From contig CALHXW010000077.1 in assembly GCA_938040325.1 (NCBI GenBank), forward strand, positions 1 to 35,332: 35,332 bases of DNA. The letters run 5' to 3'. The notes below the pieces were generated by a model that was given only the letters and a program-made list of their open reading frames with translations, was not told the origin of the DNA and searched no databases. Position 1 is the first letter of the stretch, and every line of letters starts with the position of its first letter. Below, piece by piece: positions 6,322-15,096 of this stretch. Made by a program: the position numbers and the translations under genes. The DNA comes from an uncultured bacterium. Lineage in GTDB: Bacteria; Myxococcota_A; UBA9042; PHBI01.

Positions 6322-9276
6322 ATGAACGACACGGAACGCCCGCGAGTGGACGACACGCAGCTCTCGTCGGCTCTTGTCGAGCAGCTCACGTCGGCGCTCG
6401 CTCCGCGCTACAGGCTGGTGTCGATGCGCCCGATCCGAAACGGGTTTCGGTGTCACCTGGCCTTCTCGGGCGGTCGCGAGCTTCTGGTGAGCCTCTGCTC
6501 GGACGGGGATCGCGTCGCCAACCTCGGACGCCTGGGCGTCAGCTACACGCAGGGTAGGCTCTCGTCAGAGCTCTGCAGCGCGATCGTCTTTGACGTTGTC
6601 GAGCGGTGGCGGCCCTGGCGAGACAGCCTGGGCCGTATCGCGTACGCGAGCTCGCTGCGGCGCGCCAAGGACGGTCCACGCACGCCGCTCGGTACGCTCC
6701 TCGATGCGGTCGAGAGCGACGCGGGGGCGGTCGTGGGAGACTCAGGCGCGACCACCGACCCGATGAACGCGGCGCTGTCGGTGGTGTTTGTCCGTGCGCT
6801 ACACGCCGGGATGATCGGCGATGTTGACACGCTTCAGCGCTGCGAGGAACGCCTCGTGCTCGATCCGGCAGCACCGCCGGCGGCCGTCTCGGCCTTGCTC
6901 GCTGCAGCCGGCCGACCGACAGCCGCCTTGCTCCACATCACCGGGGATCCCGAGCTTGTGGACTGGCGCAGCCTCCAGCGACAGCTCATCGCGGGCGCCG
7001 GCAAGCTCCAAGGCGCGCCGTGCCTTGCGGGTGCCGAGCCGACCGCAGACTTGCTCACCCGAGACGCTGGCTGGCCAGGCGTGTTGGCTGTCACTGGACT
7101 CGACCACACAGTCGACGGCTGGTTGACCCGCGCTGCGGCGCTCGAGCCGTGTGCTCAGTTGGCCGACTACTGGCGACAGCGAGTCGCTCTCTGGCGCGGA
7201 CGGCCCGCATCCAGCGCGGACGACCGGTCCGACGCTCGCTCGCTCGACGCCCAGGTGGTCGCGGCTGGCCAGAAGGTGCGAGCGGGAGCTCTCGACGACG
7301 CGACAGCGCTCCTCGACGCGATCATTGTTGCCGCGCCGGATCACCCGGAGGCCCTGACGTGGCGGGCGGAAGTTGCGCTGGTGCACGAGGACTTTCAGGC
7401 AGCGATGAACTTTGCCCATGCGGCCTGCTTGAACACCAACCACCTGCCGGCTCGGCTCATCAAAGCGCTTGCGACGCTCGGACTGAGCGCGGCGGAAGGC
7501 GAGGGACTGCCTAGCCAGGTCGACGAAGGCCTCATGGGCGAAGAGCTATCGAGCTTTCTCAAGGTTCCGATCGCGAAGGTCCACCAGCAGACCCTGCCTG
7601 AGTGGCGCTCTGGACTTGAAGCGATGCTCGCGCGACTCGGCGGAAACCGTAGCGGTTGGGGGGTGGCGTGCCACGACGGCGCGCTCGTGCCTATCGCTTC
7701 CGACCAGACGGTGCGGGCTCTTGCCGGTGCGCTCCAACATCGGCTCGCTTATGAGCCCTTGAGCCTCCTGCTGCAGCGCTACGATGCGCTGGCCGAGCGC
7801 TACCCGCACTCGGCGCAGCCCTGGACGTTCCGCGGCGAGCTCCTGCTCTGGTGGGGACGTTACGACCAAGCGCGTGCCTGCTTCACCCGAGCGCTCGATA
7901 TCAACGCGTGTCGCTGGGGCTACGTGGGGTTGGGGGCGGCGTGCCTCATGGCGGGTGACCTGGACGCCGCGCAAGCTGCGTTCGACACGCTCGGCGACCT
8001 CTTCTCGCCGGTGCCACGGGCGACGACCCCGGTCTACCTGGGGATGCTCGCCGACCAGCTGGGTCGGCCCGACCAAGCCGAGGCGCACTTTGCCAACGCA
8101 ACCTCGGCCGTGCCCGAGCGGATCGGTGCCTGGGTCGAGCGCGGCAGGCTGGCCCTTCGCCGCGGAGACGAGGCGCTGGCGGCTGAGTGTCAGGCCGCGG
8201 TGGCTGAGCGCTGCCCTGCGCTCCACGCGCGTCTGTCGCTCGACACCGGGCTCGCCAGCTACTTTCACGACGCGCTCGGCCTGTTGGTCGGCAACCGCGC
8301 GTCCCGGATGGTGACCATCGTCACCGACGACGTCTTGACGCTGCTGCCCGCACCTGAGCCGTGGCGAACGGCCAGGAGCGTTGTCCGCCAGAGCACGCTC
8401 GCCGTCGGGCGCGCCGACAACGCATCAGGATGGACCGCGGCCATGGCGGTCAAGGCGACCGCGCGGCCGTCACTGCTCGGTCGCTGGCGTCCAGATGACG
8501 CGCTTGCAGACCGTTTCGTTCGCCACGGTTTCGTCCGCGTGCGCGGCGGCGTCAGCAAGACGCGTGTGGCCCGCTGGGTCGCCTCTGCGCGCGAGCGTGG
8601 GCTTGGGCCGGGTGGTTGCTTGGTGCGTGGCGAACGTCGCGAGAGGGCGTCCCATGACATCGCGTCGCCCGGGGTGCCGGCCAGCGGCCTCGTCGTCCCA
8701 GCCGAGCGCTTCTTCGGCTGGCATGCGCTCAACGAAGATCTGGTCCGAGGCGTGTCGACGCTCATCGGTGGTCTGTCGATGTCGCGGTTTTGCGGACTGC
8801 CCAACGAGGTCATCGCCAGTCCCTTCTGCGACCTCGATGCCTCCGAGGGCGGCTGGCACGTCGACGAGCCACTCGAAGCCGCCACCCCCGAGCAGCTCCA
8901 GCTTGGGTTGCTGGTGTTGGTGCTGCTCAACGACGTCGGACCGGGTCACGGGACCCGCTTTGCTGCTGGCTCAGCTCGTCACATCGCCCAGGCGCTCAGA
9001 GCCGGGCCGGTCGATCTCTCCGAGGGCGGCGAGCTGGTCCGCCACCTCGGCAGCAGCCTCCCGATGCAGACCGCCGACGGGGAGGCCGGCGATGTCTACC
9101 TGCTTCATCCCTGGACGGTTCATGCGTCTGGTCGGGGGCGCGTGGACGCGGTCCGCTTGGTTGCCAACCCCAACATCATGCTGACCGCGCCGTTGATCCG
9201 CTCCACCGGCCGACCGTCGACGCCGATCGAGCGTCACGTCTGGGCTGAGCTCTTTGGCGCCGATGCGCCGCCATAG
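6322..9276 (+). CDS. TPR protein with C-terminal phytanoyl-CoA-dioxygenase-like (Fe/2-oxoglutarate) domain
   Basis: The 984-aa protein has three parts. Residues 15-95 form a small domain (LAPRYRLVSMRPI, ANLGRLGVSYTQGRLSS). The middle is helical repeats, clearest as TPRs at about 490-640 (PWTFRGELLLWWGRYDQA, GAWVERGRLALRRGDEALAA). The C-terminus (about 725-984) looks like a PhyH-type dioxygenase: HxD at H846-x-D848 (GGWHVDEPLE), distal His H934 in HPWTVHAS, and R945 ten residues on, the usual 2-oxoglutarate-binding spacing. It should hydroxylate or otherwise oxidise a substrate held by the TPR part. The N-terminal domain and TPR core closely match the 1083-aa protein at 22343-25594. ATG 6322 was chosen because the family similarity starts just after it; the frame stays open upstream. 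Confidence 0.8.
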   Translation: MNDTERPRVDDTQLSSALVEQLTSALAPRYRLVSMRPIRNGFRCHLAFSGGRELLVSLCSDGDRVANLGRLGVSYTQGRLSSELCSAIVFDVVERWRPWRDSLGRIAYASSLRRAKDGPRTPLGTLLDAVESDAGAVVGDSGATTDPMNAALSVVFVRALHAGMIGDVDTLQRCEERLVLDPAAPPAAVSALLAAAGRPTAALLHITGDPELVDWRSLQRQLIAGAGKLQGAPCLAGAEPTADLLTRDAGWPGVLAVTGLDHTVDGWLTRAAALEPCAQLADYWRQRVALWRGRPASSADDRSDARSLDAQVVAAGQKVRAGALDDATALLDAIIVAAPDHPEALTWRAEVALVHEDFQAAMNFAHAACLNTNHLPARLIKALATLGLSAAEGEGLPSQVDEGLMGEELSSFLKVPIAKVHQQTLPEWRSGLEAMLARLGGNRSGWGVACHDGALVPIASDQTVRALAGALQHRLAYEPLSLLLQRYDALAERYPHSAQPWTFRGELLLWWGRYDQARACFTRALDINACRWGYVGLGAACLMAGDLDAAQAAFDTLGDLFSPVPRATTPVYLGMLADQLGRPDQAEAHFANATSAVPERIGAWVERGRLALRRGDEALAAECQAAVAERCPALHARLSLDTGLASYFHDALGLLVGNRASRMVTIVTDDVLTLLPAPEPWRTARSVVRQSTLAVGRADNASGWTAAMAVKATARPSLLGRWRPDDALADRFVRHGFVRVRGGVSKTRVARWVASARERGLGPGGCLVRGERRERASHDIASPGVPASGLVVPAERFFGWHALNEDLVRGVSTLIGGLSMSRFCGLPNEVIASPFCDLDASEGGWHVDEPLEAATPEQLQLGLLVLVLLNDVGPGHGTRFAAGSARHIAQALRAGPVDLSEGGELVRHLGSSLPMQTADGEAGDVYLLHPWTVHASGRGRVDAVRLVANPNIMLTAPLIRSTGRPSTPIERHVWAELFGADAPP

Positions 9277-9415
9277 CGCGCCGCCGCCACGAGCTGAGGC
9301 ACAGCGCACGCCAGGCCCTGTGCGCCTTGCCCTTCGGCGTCACGACGACGTCGAAGTAGAGCGGCGGCAGGTCCTCTGGTAAAGGCGTCGACTGCACTTC
9401 ATGACGAGGAGAACC

Positions 9416-9991
9416 ATGGACACCCCTCAAGCCGTCCTTCAGCGCCTCAAAGATGGCAACGCACGCTTTGTCGCCGACATGGCGGACGGCCAGCTCCAAG
9501 ACAGCAAGCGCCGCCGCCAGCTGGTCGCCGGACAGTCGCCCTACGCCGTGATCCTGAGCTGCGCGGACTCGAGGGTGGTTCCCGAGCTCGCGTTTGACAC
9601 GGGGCTCGGCGAGCTCTTCGTGATTCGCGTGGCGGGCAACGTCGCCAACACGTCCACCGTCGCGAGCATCGAGTACGCTGTCGAGCACCTCGAGTCGGGC
9701 GTCTGCGTTGTCCTTGGCCACGACTCGTGCGGCGCGGTGACGGCCGCCATCGACGGCGCGAGCCACGGCGACAACCTCGACCATCTGCTTAGCCACATTC
9801 ACCCGGCGCGTGACCAACCGGGGTCGAGCGACGTCAACGCGGTCGTCAAGCGCCATGCTCAGCACACTGCCAAGCACCTTGCCGAGCGCTCGTCCGTGAT
9901 CAACGGCGCGCTCGAGGCGGGCAAGCTCACCATTGTGGCGGCCTACTACGACCTCAACGAGGGCAGCGTCACCTTCCTCGACGCTGTCTAA
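9416..9991 (+). CDS. Beta-class carbonic anhydrase
   Basis: The 191-aa enzyme interconverts CO2 and bicarbonate. The zinc ligands are clear: C49 with the D51/R53 dyad (SCADSRVVPE), then H102 and C105 (LGHDSCGAV). The strands GELFVIRVAGNVA and SIEYAVEHL are typical of the family, and length is normal. The ATG at 9416 has AGGAG four bases upstream (9407-9411); an ATG at 9401 in the same frame lacks such a site. There is no signal peptide, so it is cytoplasmic. No sulfate-transporter partner lies nearby. A strong hairpin separates it from the convergent giant lipoprotein gene. Confidence 0.95.
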   Translation: MDTPQAVLQRLKDGNARFVADMADGQLQDSKRRRQLVAGQSPYAVILSCADSRVVPELAFDTGLGELFVIRVAGNVANTSTVASIEYAVEHLESGVCVVLGHDSCGAVTAAIDGASHGDNLDHLLSHIHPARDQPGSSDVNAVVKRHAQHTAKHLAERSSVINGALEAGKLTIVAAYYDLNEGSVTFLDAV

Positions 9992-9994
9992 CAG

Positions 9995-10030
9995 GCGAGG
10001 CCGACTCCGCGAATGCGGTGCCGGCCTCGC
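9995..10030. terminator. Hairpin between convergent genes (possible bidirectional terminator)
   Basis: GCGAGGCCG (9995-10003) pairs perfectly with CGGCCTCGC (10022-10030), and the loop contains a second small stem (CCGC/GCGG). It starts just after the carbonic anhydrase stop and sits before the stop of the opposing gene. There is no T run, so termination by the hairpin alone is uncertain. Confidence 0.5.
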
Positions 10031-10064
10031 TGCGCCTCTGTCCCACGAGACAGCGTTCCAGGGA

Positions 10065-13000
10065 CTACGGCGTGATGTCGTAAGGCGAAGCCGTTGGGGA
10101 GATCACCACGTCGGTGGCCACGTAGTCACCCGAGGCGTCTTGGACATAGGCCGTGTAGCTGCCCTCGTAGATGGTATCGAAGATGAAGTAGCCCGCCGTC
10201 GACGTCGTCTGGACGTAGTTGAAGGGCTCAAAGCGGATGGTCGCTCCTTCGAGTGCCGCTCCGTTAGCGTCTTTGACGTAGCCGTAGAAGCTGGTGGTGG
10301 CGGGCTCGTCGCCGATCTGGAGCCGGTAGTGCGCCACCGAGCTTGAGACATTGCCGTAGTGGTCTTCGACGACGACGTGCAGGTAGTAGCCAAACCCGGT
10401 GAGCGCATCGCCGTTCGCGTCGGTCGTCAGCAGCAGGCTCGGGGTGGTGACCTCGCTCCAGCCGCTGCCGTCGCCGTAGGCGGCCTGGGAGTTGCGGTCG
10501 ACGCGGTAGAACGCTCGGGCGAAGTCGTCGGTGGTGGTTCCGCTCGGGGCGGTCCAGCTGGCCACGACCGTGGTGCCGACCGTCCAGGCGCTCGGATCCG
10601 GATGGCTGTCGCTCTGGATCCCTGCAGCAGCATCGACGACGAGGATCGACGTGCTGTTGCTGACCGTGCCGATGGTGACGGTCGGCCCGTGGACACTCAC
10701 CACATGGAGATACCAGCGGCCTGTGGACGTGAAGGCGCTCCGGTCGAAGGTCACGGTGGTGTCGGTCGTGTACGTACCGTTAGCGGCCGTCACTTCCCCG
10801 CGGGGGTCCTGGTTGAGGAGGTACCAGAACCCAGTGGCCTCCGCGAAGGGGGCCGTCCAGCTGAAGGTCGCGGCCGCAAAGCTATCGTTGACCACGATCG
10901 AGCTGTCGGTGGCGTCGACACCGTCGATCGCCACGTCGAACGCGCGCGGGGGCATGTGAGAGATGCTCTGGGTCGCACCGACGACTGCGCCGCTGATGTC
11001 GTAGCTGCCGCTGTAGACGACCTTGAGGCGTCCGTTGCCGCCGTCGGCGCCGTTCACGTTTTCGTTGCCGCAGCTGTAGCTCTTGGAGCCCAGGGCCAGT
11101 CCGTCTCCACCAGCCGCCTGGATGTTGCCTGCGACGGAGACCACGTTGGCCATCAGCAGCACGGTGCCGCCTGCGCCGCCGCCTGAGCCGCTCATCGGGT
11201 TGGTGCCGAGGGTGCTGTGCTGGCCGTCTTCGCCGGTGACCATGACCGAACCGAGGATGTCGAGGGTCTCCTCAGCGATCAGCTCCACCGCGCCGCCGCC
11301 CTTGCCGCCAAGTGGCAGCGCTTGGGCGGTGTTGCACTTGCGTGAGTAGGACCCTGGTGAGGACGAGGTGCTGCTGTAGCAACCGTCGCCGCCGCGGCCA
11401 CCGCGCGAGAGCACCAGGTTGGTCGACGAGCCCCGGGCGCCGCCGCCGCCGCCGCCCGTGCAGTTCACGCACGCGTCTTCGTAGCACTGCCAGCCGCCGC
11501 TGCAGCCAGGCAAGCGCCACTCCTTCTCCCACTCGACCGTCGCGGCACCCGAGCCCGCCGAGCCGTTGCCGCCGCCACCGCCGCCCGTGGCCGCGCTGTT
11601 GAGCTGGCTGTCAGTGCAGAAGCCGTACTTGCCGCCACTCGCCTCCGACGACGTGCGGCTGAGGTTGATGGAGCTTGCCGGGTCGATGAAGATCGTTCGG
11701 GCGTGCACGCGCAGCTCGCCGGTGCTGCACGTCACCGTGGCGCCACCTTGGACGATGAACTCGTCGACCACGTGCAGTCCGCAGAGCTCTTGGTTGGCGG
11801 TGATGGTGAGATCCGGAGCGGCAAAGCACGCCGTTGCGTCGGCGCAAGCGCCTGAGTCGCACGCGGTCGTCGCGCTCCAGCCCAGGCATGTCCCGACCAT
11901 CGAGCACGTTCGAACCTGGCCGTTGGTGCACTCGGTGGCGCCGTCGGCTGGGCATGCGTCCGCGCAGGCACAGAGGCCGTCGGCGCAGTCCGTGCCGGCC
12001 TCGCAGGCGCTCGGTGCGCCCCACTCGTTGCAGCCGTCGCCGTCGTAGTCGCCGCACGTCACAACGGTGGAGCTGCCGTCGCACTCGGTTGCCCCAACGG
12101 TGTCGCAGGTGTCATCGCAGGCGAGGGCGGCTTCACCAGGCGTGGGCACGCCGGCAGAGAAGTCGTCGATGTTGCTGTCGGTGTCGGTGTAGCCGCTGTC
12201 GCGGCTGAGGCTCTCGCCAACCGCATGGCCCGGATGCGCCTCGCCTTCACCCGCGGCAATGCTGGTGGTTCCAAAGCTGCCATAGGCCAGTGCGTCGAGG
12301 ACCTGGTCGCCAAAGCGTAGCTGTACGCTGTCCGGTCCGTTTTGTAGGTCCACATCGCTCGTGGCGAGGTCCATGAGCGCTGTCAGCTCCGGGGCCGCAC
12401 CGCTGTGGCCGACGAGGTAGATACCGGCGGAGTCTGTGGTGCCGCTCAGCTCGATGGTGACGTAGTCCACGCCGCCATTGCCGTTGACGCCGACAAGGCT
12501 CAGCCCATCCAGCGCTGCGCCGGGAGGGCCATGGAGCTCGATGAAGCTCTCGGTGTCGGGAAAGCCGTCGCTGTTGTAGACGATCTCGCTGATGACGATG
12601 CCTGTGGGGACCACGCACGCAGCGTTGTCGCAGCCGTTCTGACAGGTGACGTTGACGGCCGCGTAGGAGCACGCGCCGCCACCACAGCTGCCAGCGGCCG
12701 CGTAGCTCGTGAGGGTGTTCGGTCCGGTGCACGTGGTCGCCGGCGGGGTGTCGCACGTCACACCCGCGCAGGGGTCGCCGGTGCAGGCGGCGACGTCGCA
12801 GCCAAACTCGCACGTGACGTCGGTCGAGGGGTAGTCGCAGCCGCCGGCCGCGCAAGCGCCTGCGGCCTGGTAGACGCGGAGCGTCGTGGCGTCGATGCAA
12901 CCATCGGCCGGCGGGGCACTGCACGACACCGCGTCGCCCGAACACACGCCATTGGTGCACTGGTCGCCGCTCGTGCATGCGTTGCCATCGTCGCAGGTCG

Positions 13001-14027
13001 CGCCGTTGTCATAGGCATACTGGCAGGTGCCGTTGACGCAGGTGCCTGCGGCGTCGAAGCAGCCAGTCGGGGGGCTGTCGCAGACGACACCGGCGCAGGG
13101 ATCGCCCACGCAGGCGTCGTCTTGGCAACCACCGGGACAGGCGACGGCCTGGCTTGCGTACGAGCAGCCGCCGTTGCCGCAGGTGCCGGCCGAGTCGTAG
13201 GTCAGCAGCGTCGTACCGTCTTGGCACGTCGCCGCCGGCGGGGCGTTGCAGGCCACGGTGGTCCCGCCGCACACGCCGCCGCTACAGGTGTCGCCGTCGG
13301 TGCACCCGTCGCCGTCGTCGCAGCTCTTTCCGTCGGCGAGTGCGTAGCTACAGACGCCACCCTGGCACGCCCCGGTGCTCTGGTGGCAGGAGCTTGGCGG
13401 GCTGTCGCACACCACGCCCGCGCACGGATCGCCCAGACAGCTACCGTCGGCACAGCCGAGGGGGCAAGCGGTTGAGGTCGACGGGTAGGTACAGCTGCCA
13501 GCGTCGCACTGACCGGGGCTGGCAAACGAGGTGATCGCGTCTCCAGCGCAGGTCGCGGCCGGTGGCGCGTCGCAGGCGAGGGGTTGCCCCAAGCAGGCCC
13601 CGTTGCTGCACGTATCGGCGGTCGTGCAGCTGTCGCCGTCGTCGCAGGTGTTGCCTGTGAGGGGCTCATAGGCACAGATCCCCGCGCTGCACTGGCCGAC
13701 TGGGGCGTGGCAGGGCGAGGGCGGCGTCTCGCACACCACCGAGTCGCAGAGGTCGACCTGTCCCAGGCACGCGCCGTCTTGGCAGCCCAGCGCGCACGGA
13801 ACGTCCACCGAGCTGAAGACACAGCTGTTGGACTCGCAGCGTCCGTCCTCTGCGAAGACGCGCAGGGTCGAAGCATCCAGGCAGACAGACGCGGGGGGAA
13901 CGTCGCAGGCAAGCTCGCACGGAGTCGGCGTCGGTCCCGTCGAGCTGTCAGCATCGTCGGCGCATGCGGAGATGCCTACGCCAAGACTCATGGTTAGGGC
14001 CAACAAGGCGCCAAGGGTGTGTCGCAT
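10065..14027 (-). CDS. Giant cysteine-repeat surface lipoprotein with lamin-tail and beta-rich domains
   Basis: The 1320-aa protein starts at ATG 14027 (MRHTLGALLALTMSLG) with a lipobox-like GISACADD. Residues about 33-475 are tandem Cys-rich modules with elements such as DPCAGVVCDSPP, CDDGDxCTxGDxC and NAPPAATC. About 475-600 is a lamin-tail-type domain (ISEIVYNSDGFPDTESFIEL). About 635-735 holds more Cys pairs (CDDTCDTVGATECDG). About 740-1020 is Gly- and Cys-rich beta repeat. About 1025-1240 contains Ig-like strands, and the C-terminus (FYGYVKDANGAALEGATIRF) is a carboxypeptidase-regulatory-like domain. Such proteins are typical of myxobacterial-type surfaces and probably act in adhesion or matrix. 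No catalytic motif is visible. It is monocistronic, converging with the carbonic anhydrase gene. Confidence 0.8.
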   Translation of the reverse strand: MRHTLGALLALTMSLGVGISACADDADSSTGPTPTPCELACDVPPASVCLDASTLRVFAEDGRCESNSCVFSSVDVPCALGCQDGACLGQVDLCDSVVCETPPSPCHAPVGQCSAGICAYEPLTGNTCDDGDSCTTADTCSNGACLGQPLACDAPPAATCAGDAITSFASPGQCDAGSCTYPSTSTACPLGCADGSCLGDPCAGVVCDSPPSSCHQSTGACQGGVCSYALADGKSCDDGDGCTDGDTCSGGVCGGTTVACNAPPAATCQDGTTLLTYDSAGTCGNGGCSYASQAVACPGGCQDDACVGDPCAGVVCDSPPTGCFDAAGTCVNGTCQYAYDNGATCDDGNACTSGDQCTNGVCSGDAVSCSAPPADGCIDATTLRVYQAAGACAAGGCDYPSTDVTCEFGCDVAACTGDPCAGVTCDTPPATTCTGPNTLTSYAAAGSCGGGACSYAAVNVTCQNGCDNAACVVPTGIVISEIVYNSDGFPDTESFIELHGPPGAALDGLSLVGVNGNGGVDYVTIELSGTTDSAGIYLVGHSGAAPELTALMDLATSDVDLQNGPDSVQLRFGDQVLDALAYGSFGTTSIAAGEGEAHPGHAVGESLSRDSGYTDTDSNIDDFSAGVPTPGEAALACDDTCDTVGATECDGSSTVVTCGDYDGDGCNEWGAPSACEAGTDCADGLCACADACPADGATECTNGQVRTCSMVGTCLGWSATTACDSGACADATACFAAPDLTITANQELCGLHVVDEFIVQGGATVTCSTGELRVHARTIFIDPASSINLSRTSSEASGGKYGFCTDSQLNSAATGGGGGGNGSAGSGAATVEWEKEWRLPGCSGGWQCYEDACVNCTGGGGGGARGSSTNLVLSRGGRGGDGCYSSTSSSPGSYSRKCNTAQALPLGGKGGGAVELIAEETLDILGSVMVTGEDGQHSTLGTNPMSGSGGGAGGTVLLMANVVSVAGNIQAAGGDGLALGSKSYSCGNENVNGADGGNGRLKVVYSGSYDISGAVVGATQSISHMPPRAFDVAIDGVDATDSSIVVNDSFAAATFSWTAPFAEATGFWYLLNQDPRGEVTAANGTYTTDTTVTFDRSAFTSTGRWYLHVVSVHGPTVTIGTVSNSTSILVVDAAAGIQSDSHPDPSAWTVGTTVVASWTAPSGTTTDDFARAFYRVDRNSQAAYGDGSGWSEVTTPSLLLTTDANGDALTGFGYYLHVVVEDHYGNVSSSVAHYRLQIGDEPATTSFYGYVKDANGAALEGATIRFEPFNYVQTTSTAGYFIFDTIYEGSYTAYVQDASGDYVATDVVISPTASPYDITP
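12730..13930 (-). repeat. Tandem Cys-rich coding repeats inside the giant lipoprotein
   Basis: Two alternating modules recur along this stretch. One contains DPCAGVVCDSPP, then a GxC-xxGxC turn and a CDDGD-CTxGD-C block. The other contains APPAATC and a GxCSY-PS-ACPxGC block. I count at least three copies of the pair, diverged at the protein level. Their even spacing suggests growth by internal duplication; copy number may vary between strains. Confidence 0.75.
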
Positions 14028-14325
14028 GGTGGATTCGGTCCTGTTCGAGGTGGTGGCAGCAATGACACCCAAGGAGAGGACCGGGGGTACGGCAATCGCG
14101 ATCGTTTAATCAATCGTCCGTACAGTATGGTTTCGCTGCGCCCGTAGCGCGTACGCCTGGCGTTGCAGCGGCTTGTTCTGTCGAGGTTTTTTCTTGCTGC
14201 GGCTGCCGGCGTCGGACCGGTGCGGCGAACCCGCGGACCTCATGCGTGGGGTGAACTGAACTGACCAGTCGTTCATCGGGTCCGTTGGGCGCGGCACGCC
14301 ATGGCGCCGGCGGCGAGGACCAGCT
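14028..14325. other. Intergenic region upstream of the giant lipoprotein gene
   Basis: No supported gene lies in these 298 bases. The short minus-strand frame here is rich in Arg and Lys and has no family features. The stretch around 14100-14135 (TTTAATCAATCG) is relatively A+T-rich for this window and is the likely promoter region of the giant lipoprotein gene, but I cannot define -35 and -10 boxes. Confidence 0.35.
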
Positions 14326-14994
14326 TTAACCCAAGCGGGCTGGCGCGCGATAGCGCTTGACCCAGACCGTCGCGCCATCTGGACCGACGTCGAGCGTCAC
14401 CCGGTCGCCGGCAGGTAGGCGCAGCCACGAGTGGGGGCGGAACCCGTCGGTCTCGAGCGCAAAGCTGCCCTCACACACGAAGACTTCGGCGCCAGAGGGC
14501 GCATCGAGCGCGTAGGCTGAGCGCGACGTCCACTGCTCCAGCGTCACCTGCTCGCGCGCGTCCTCAAAGAGCAGGGCGCGGGTCACACCCGGCAGCGCAG
14601 GATCCTTCGTGAACACCCGGTCGCTGGCGTGGTCGCGGACGGTCGTGCGGTCGTTGGGGGCAAACTGGCGGAGCTTCACGAGGATCGTGCAGCCGTCGGG
14701 TGCGCTCGGCGTGTGTGCCGAGGTCGGCGGGTTGCGCACATACGAGCCCACCGGGTAGCTGCCGTGTTCGTCGACGAAGGTCCCCGCAAGGACCAAGAAC
14801 TCCTCGCCACCGCCGTGAACGTGTGGGGAGAACGCGCTGCCGCGTGCGTAGCGCACGATGGTTGTCGCGCGCGCGACCTCGTCGCCCACACGATCGAGCA
14901 TGCGCCGCTCGACGCCGGGCATGGGGGATGGCTGCCACACAAGGGCATCGCCGTGCATCGCTACACGCTGTGAGAAGTCGGCGTTCAGTTCCAC
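14326..14994 (-). CDS. ChrR-like cupin domain protein
   Basis: The product, about 222 aa, begins VELNADFSQRVAMHGDALVW from a GTG at 14994 with GGAG five bases upstream; a TTG at 15018 is the alternative. It continues MPGVERRMLDRVGDEVARAT and FSPHVHGGGEEFLVLAGTF, then YVRNPP. This is the ChrR-type cupin pattern, with HxH and E as metal ligands, and a second half-barrel follows (EVFVCEGSFALE). In ChrR itself this domain senses singlet oxygen as part of an anti-sigma factor. No zinc-binding N-terminal anti-sigma domain and no adjacent ECF gene are present here, so this is probably a free-standing cupin. It lies downstream of the GST gene in the same direction. Confidence 0.8.
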   Translation of the reverse strand: MELNADFSQRVAMHGDALVWQPSPMPGVERRMLDRVGDEVARATTIVRYARGSAFSPHVHGGGEEFLVLAGTFVDEHGSYPVGSYVRNPPTSAHTPSAPDGCTILVKLRQFAPNDRTTVRDHASDRVFTKDPALPGVTRALLFEDAREQVTLEQWTSRSAYALDAPSGAEVFVCEGSFALETDGFRPHSWLRLPAGDRVTLDVGPDGATVWVKRYRAPARLG

Positions 14995-15040
14995 GGTGTC
15001 TCCGCTCGCGAGGGTCAACGTCGGTGGTTCTTGCAGTCAG

Positions 15041-15081
15041 GTTGACGCGCTCGCTCCAGCCAGTGAAGCGAGCGCGTCAAC
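15041..15081. repeat. Perfect 15-bp inverted repeat between GST and cupin genes
   Basis: GTTGACGCGCTCGCT (15041-15055) is exactly complementary to AGCGAGCGCGTCAAC (15067-15081), with an 11-base loop. It lies just after the GST stop and upstream of the cupin start. It could end the GST message, act as an attenuator or stabilise RNA. There is no T run on either side, which weakens a simple terminator reading. Confidence 0.7.
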
Positions 15082-15096
15082 GACCGCGACGGGAGT

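Noticed and set aside
7546..8268. Minus-strand 240-aa frame inside the TPR-dioxygenase gene
   Set aside because: Shadow frame with Arg-rich composition and no start signal or family motif.
12405..13475. Plus-strand 356-aa Ala/Val/Gly-rich frame opposite the giant lipoprotein
   Set aside because: It mirrors the Cys-repeat DNA and has low-complexity composition, so it is an antisense artefact of the repeats.
12730..13930. Regular repeats considered as a CRISPR array
   Set aside because: The repeats are in-frame protein modules with variable spacing and coding bias, not identical short repeats with unique spacers.
14326..14994. ChrR-like cupin as an anti-sigma factor for the ECF sigma at 28972
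   Set aside because: It lacks the zinc-binding anti-sigma domain, lies 14 kb away, and the ECF gene already has a coupled membrane anti-sigma candidate.
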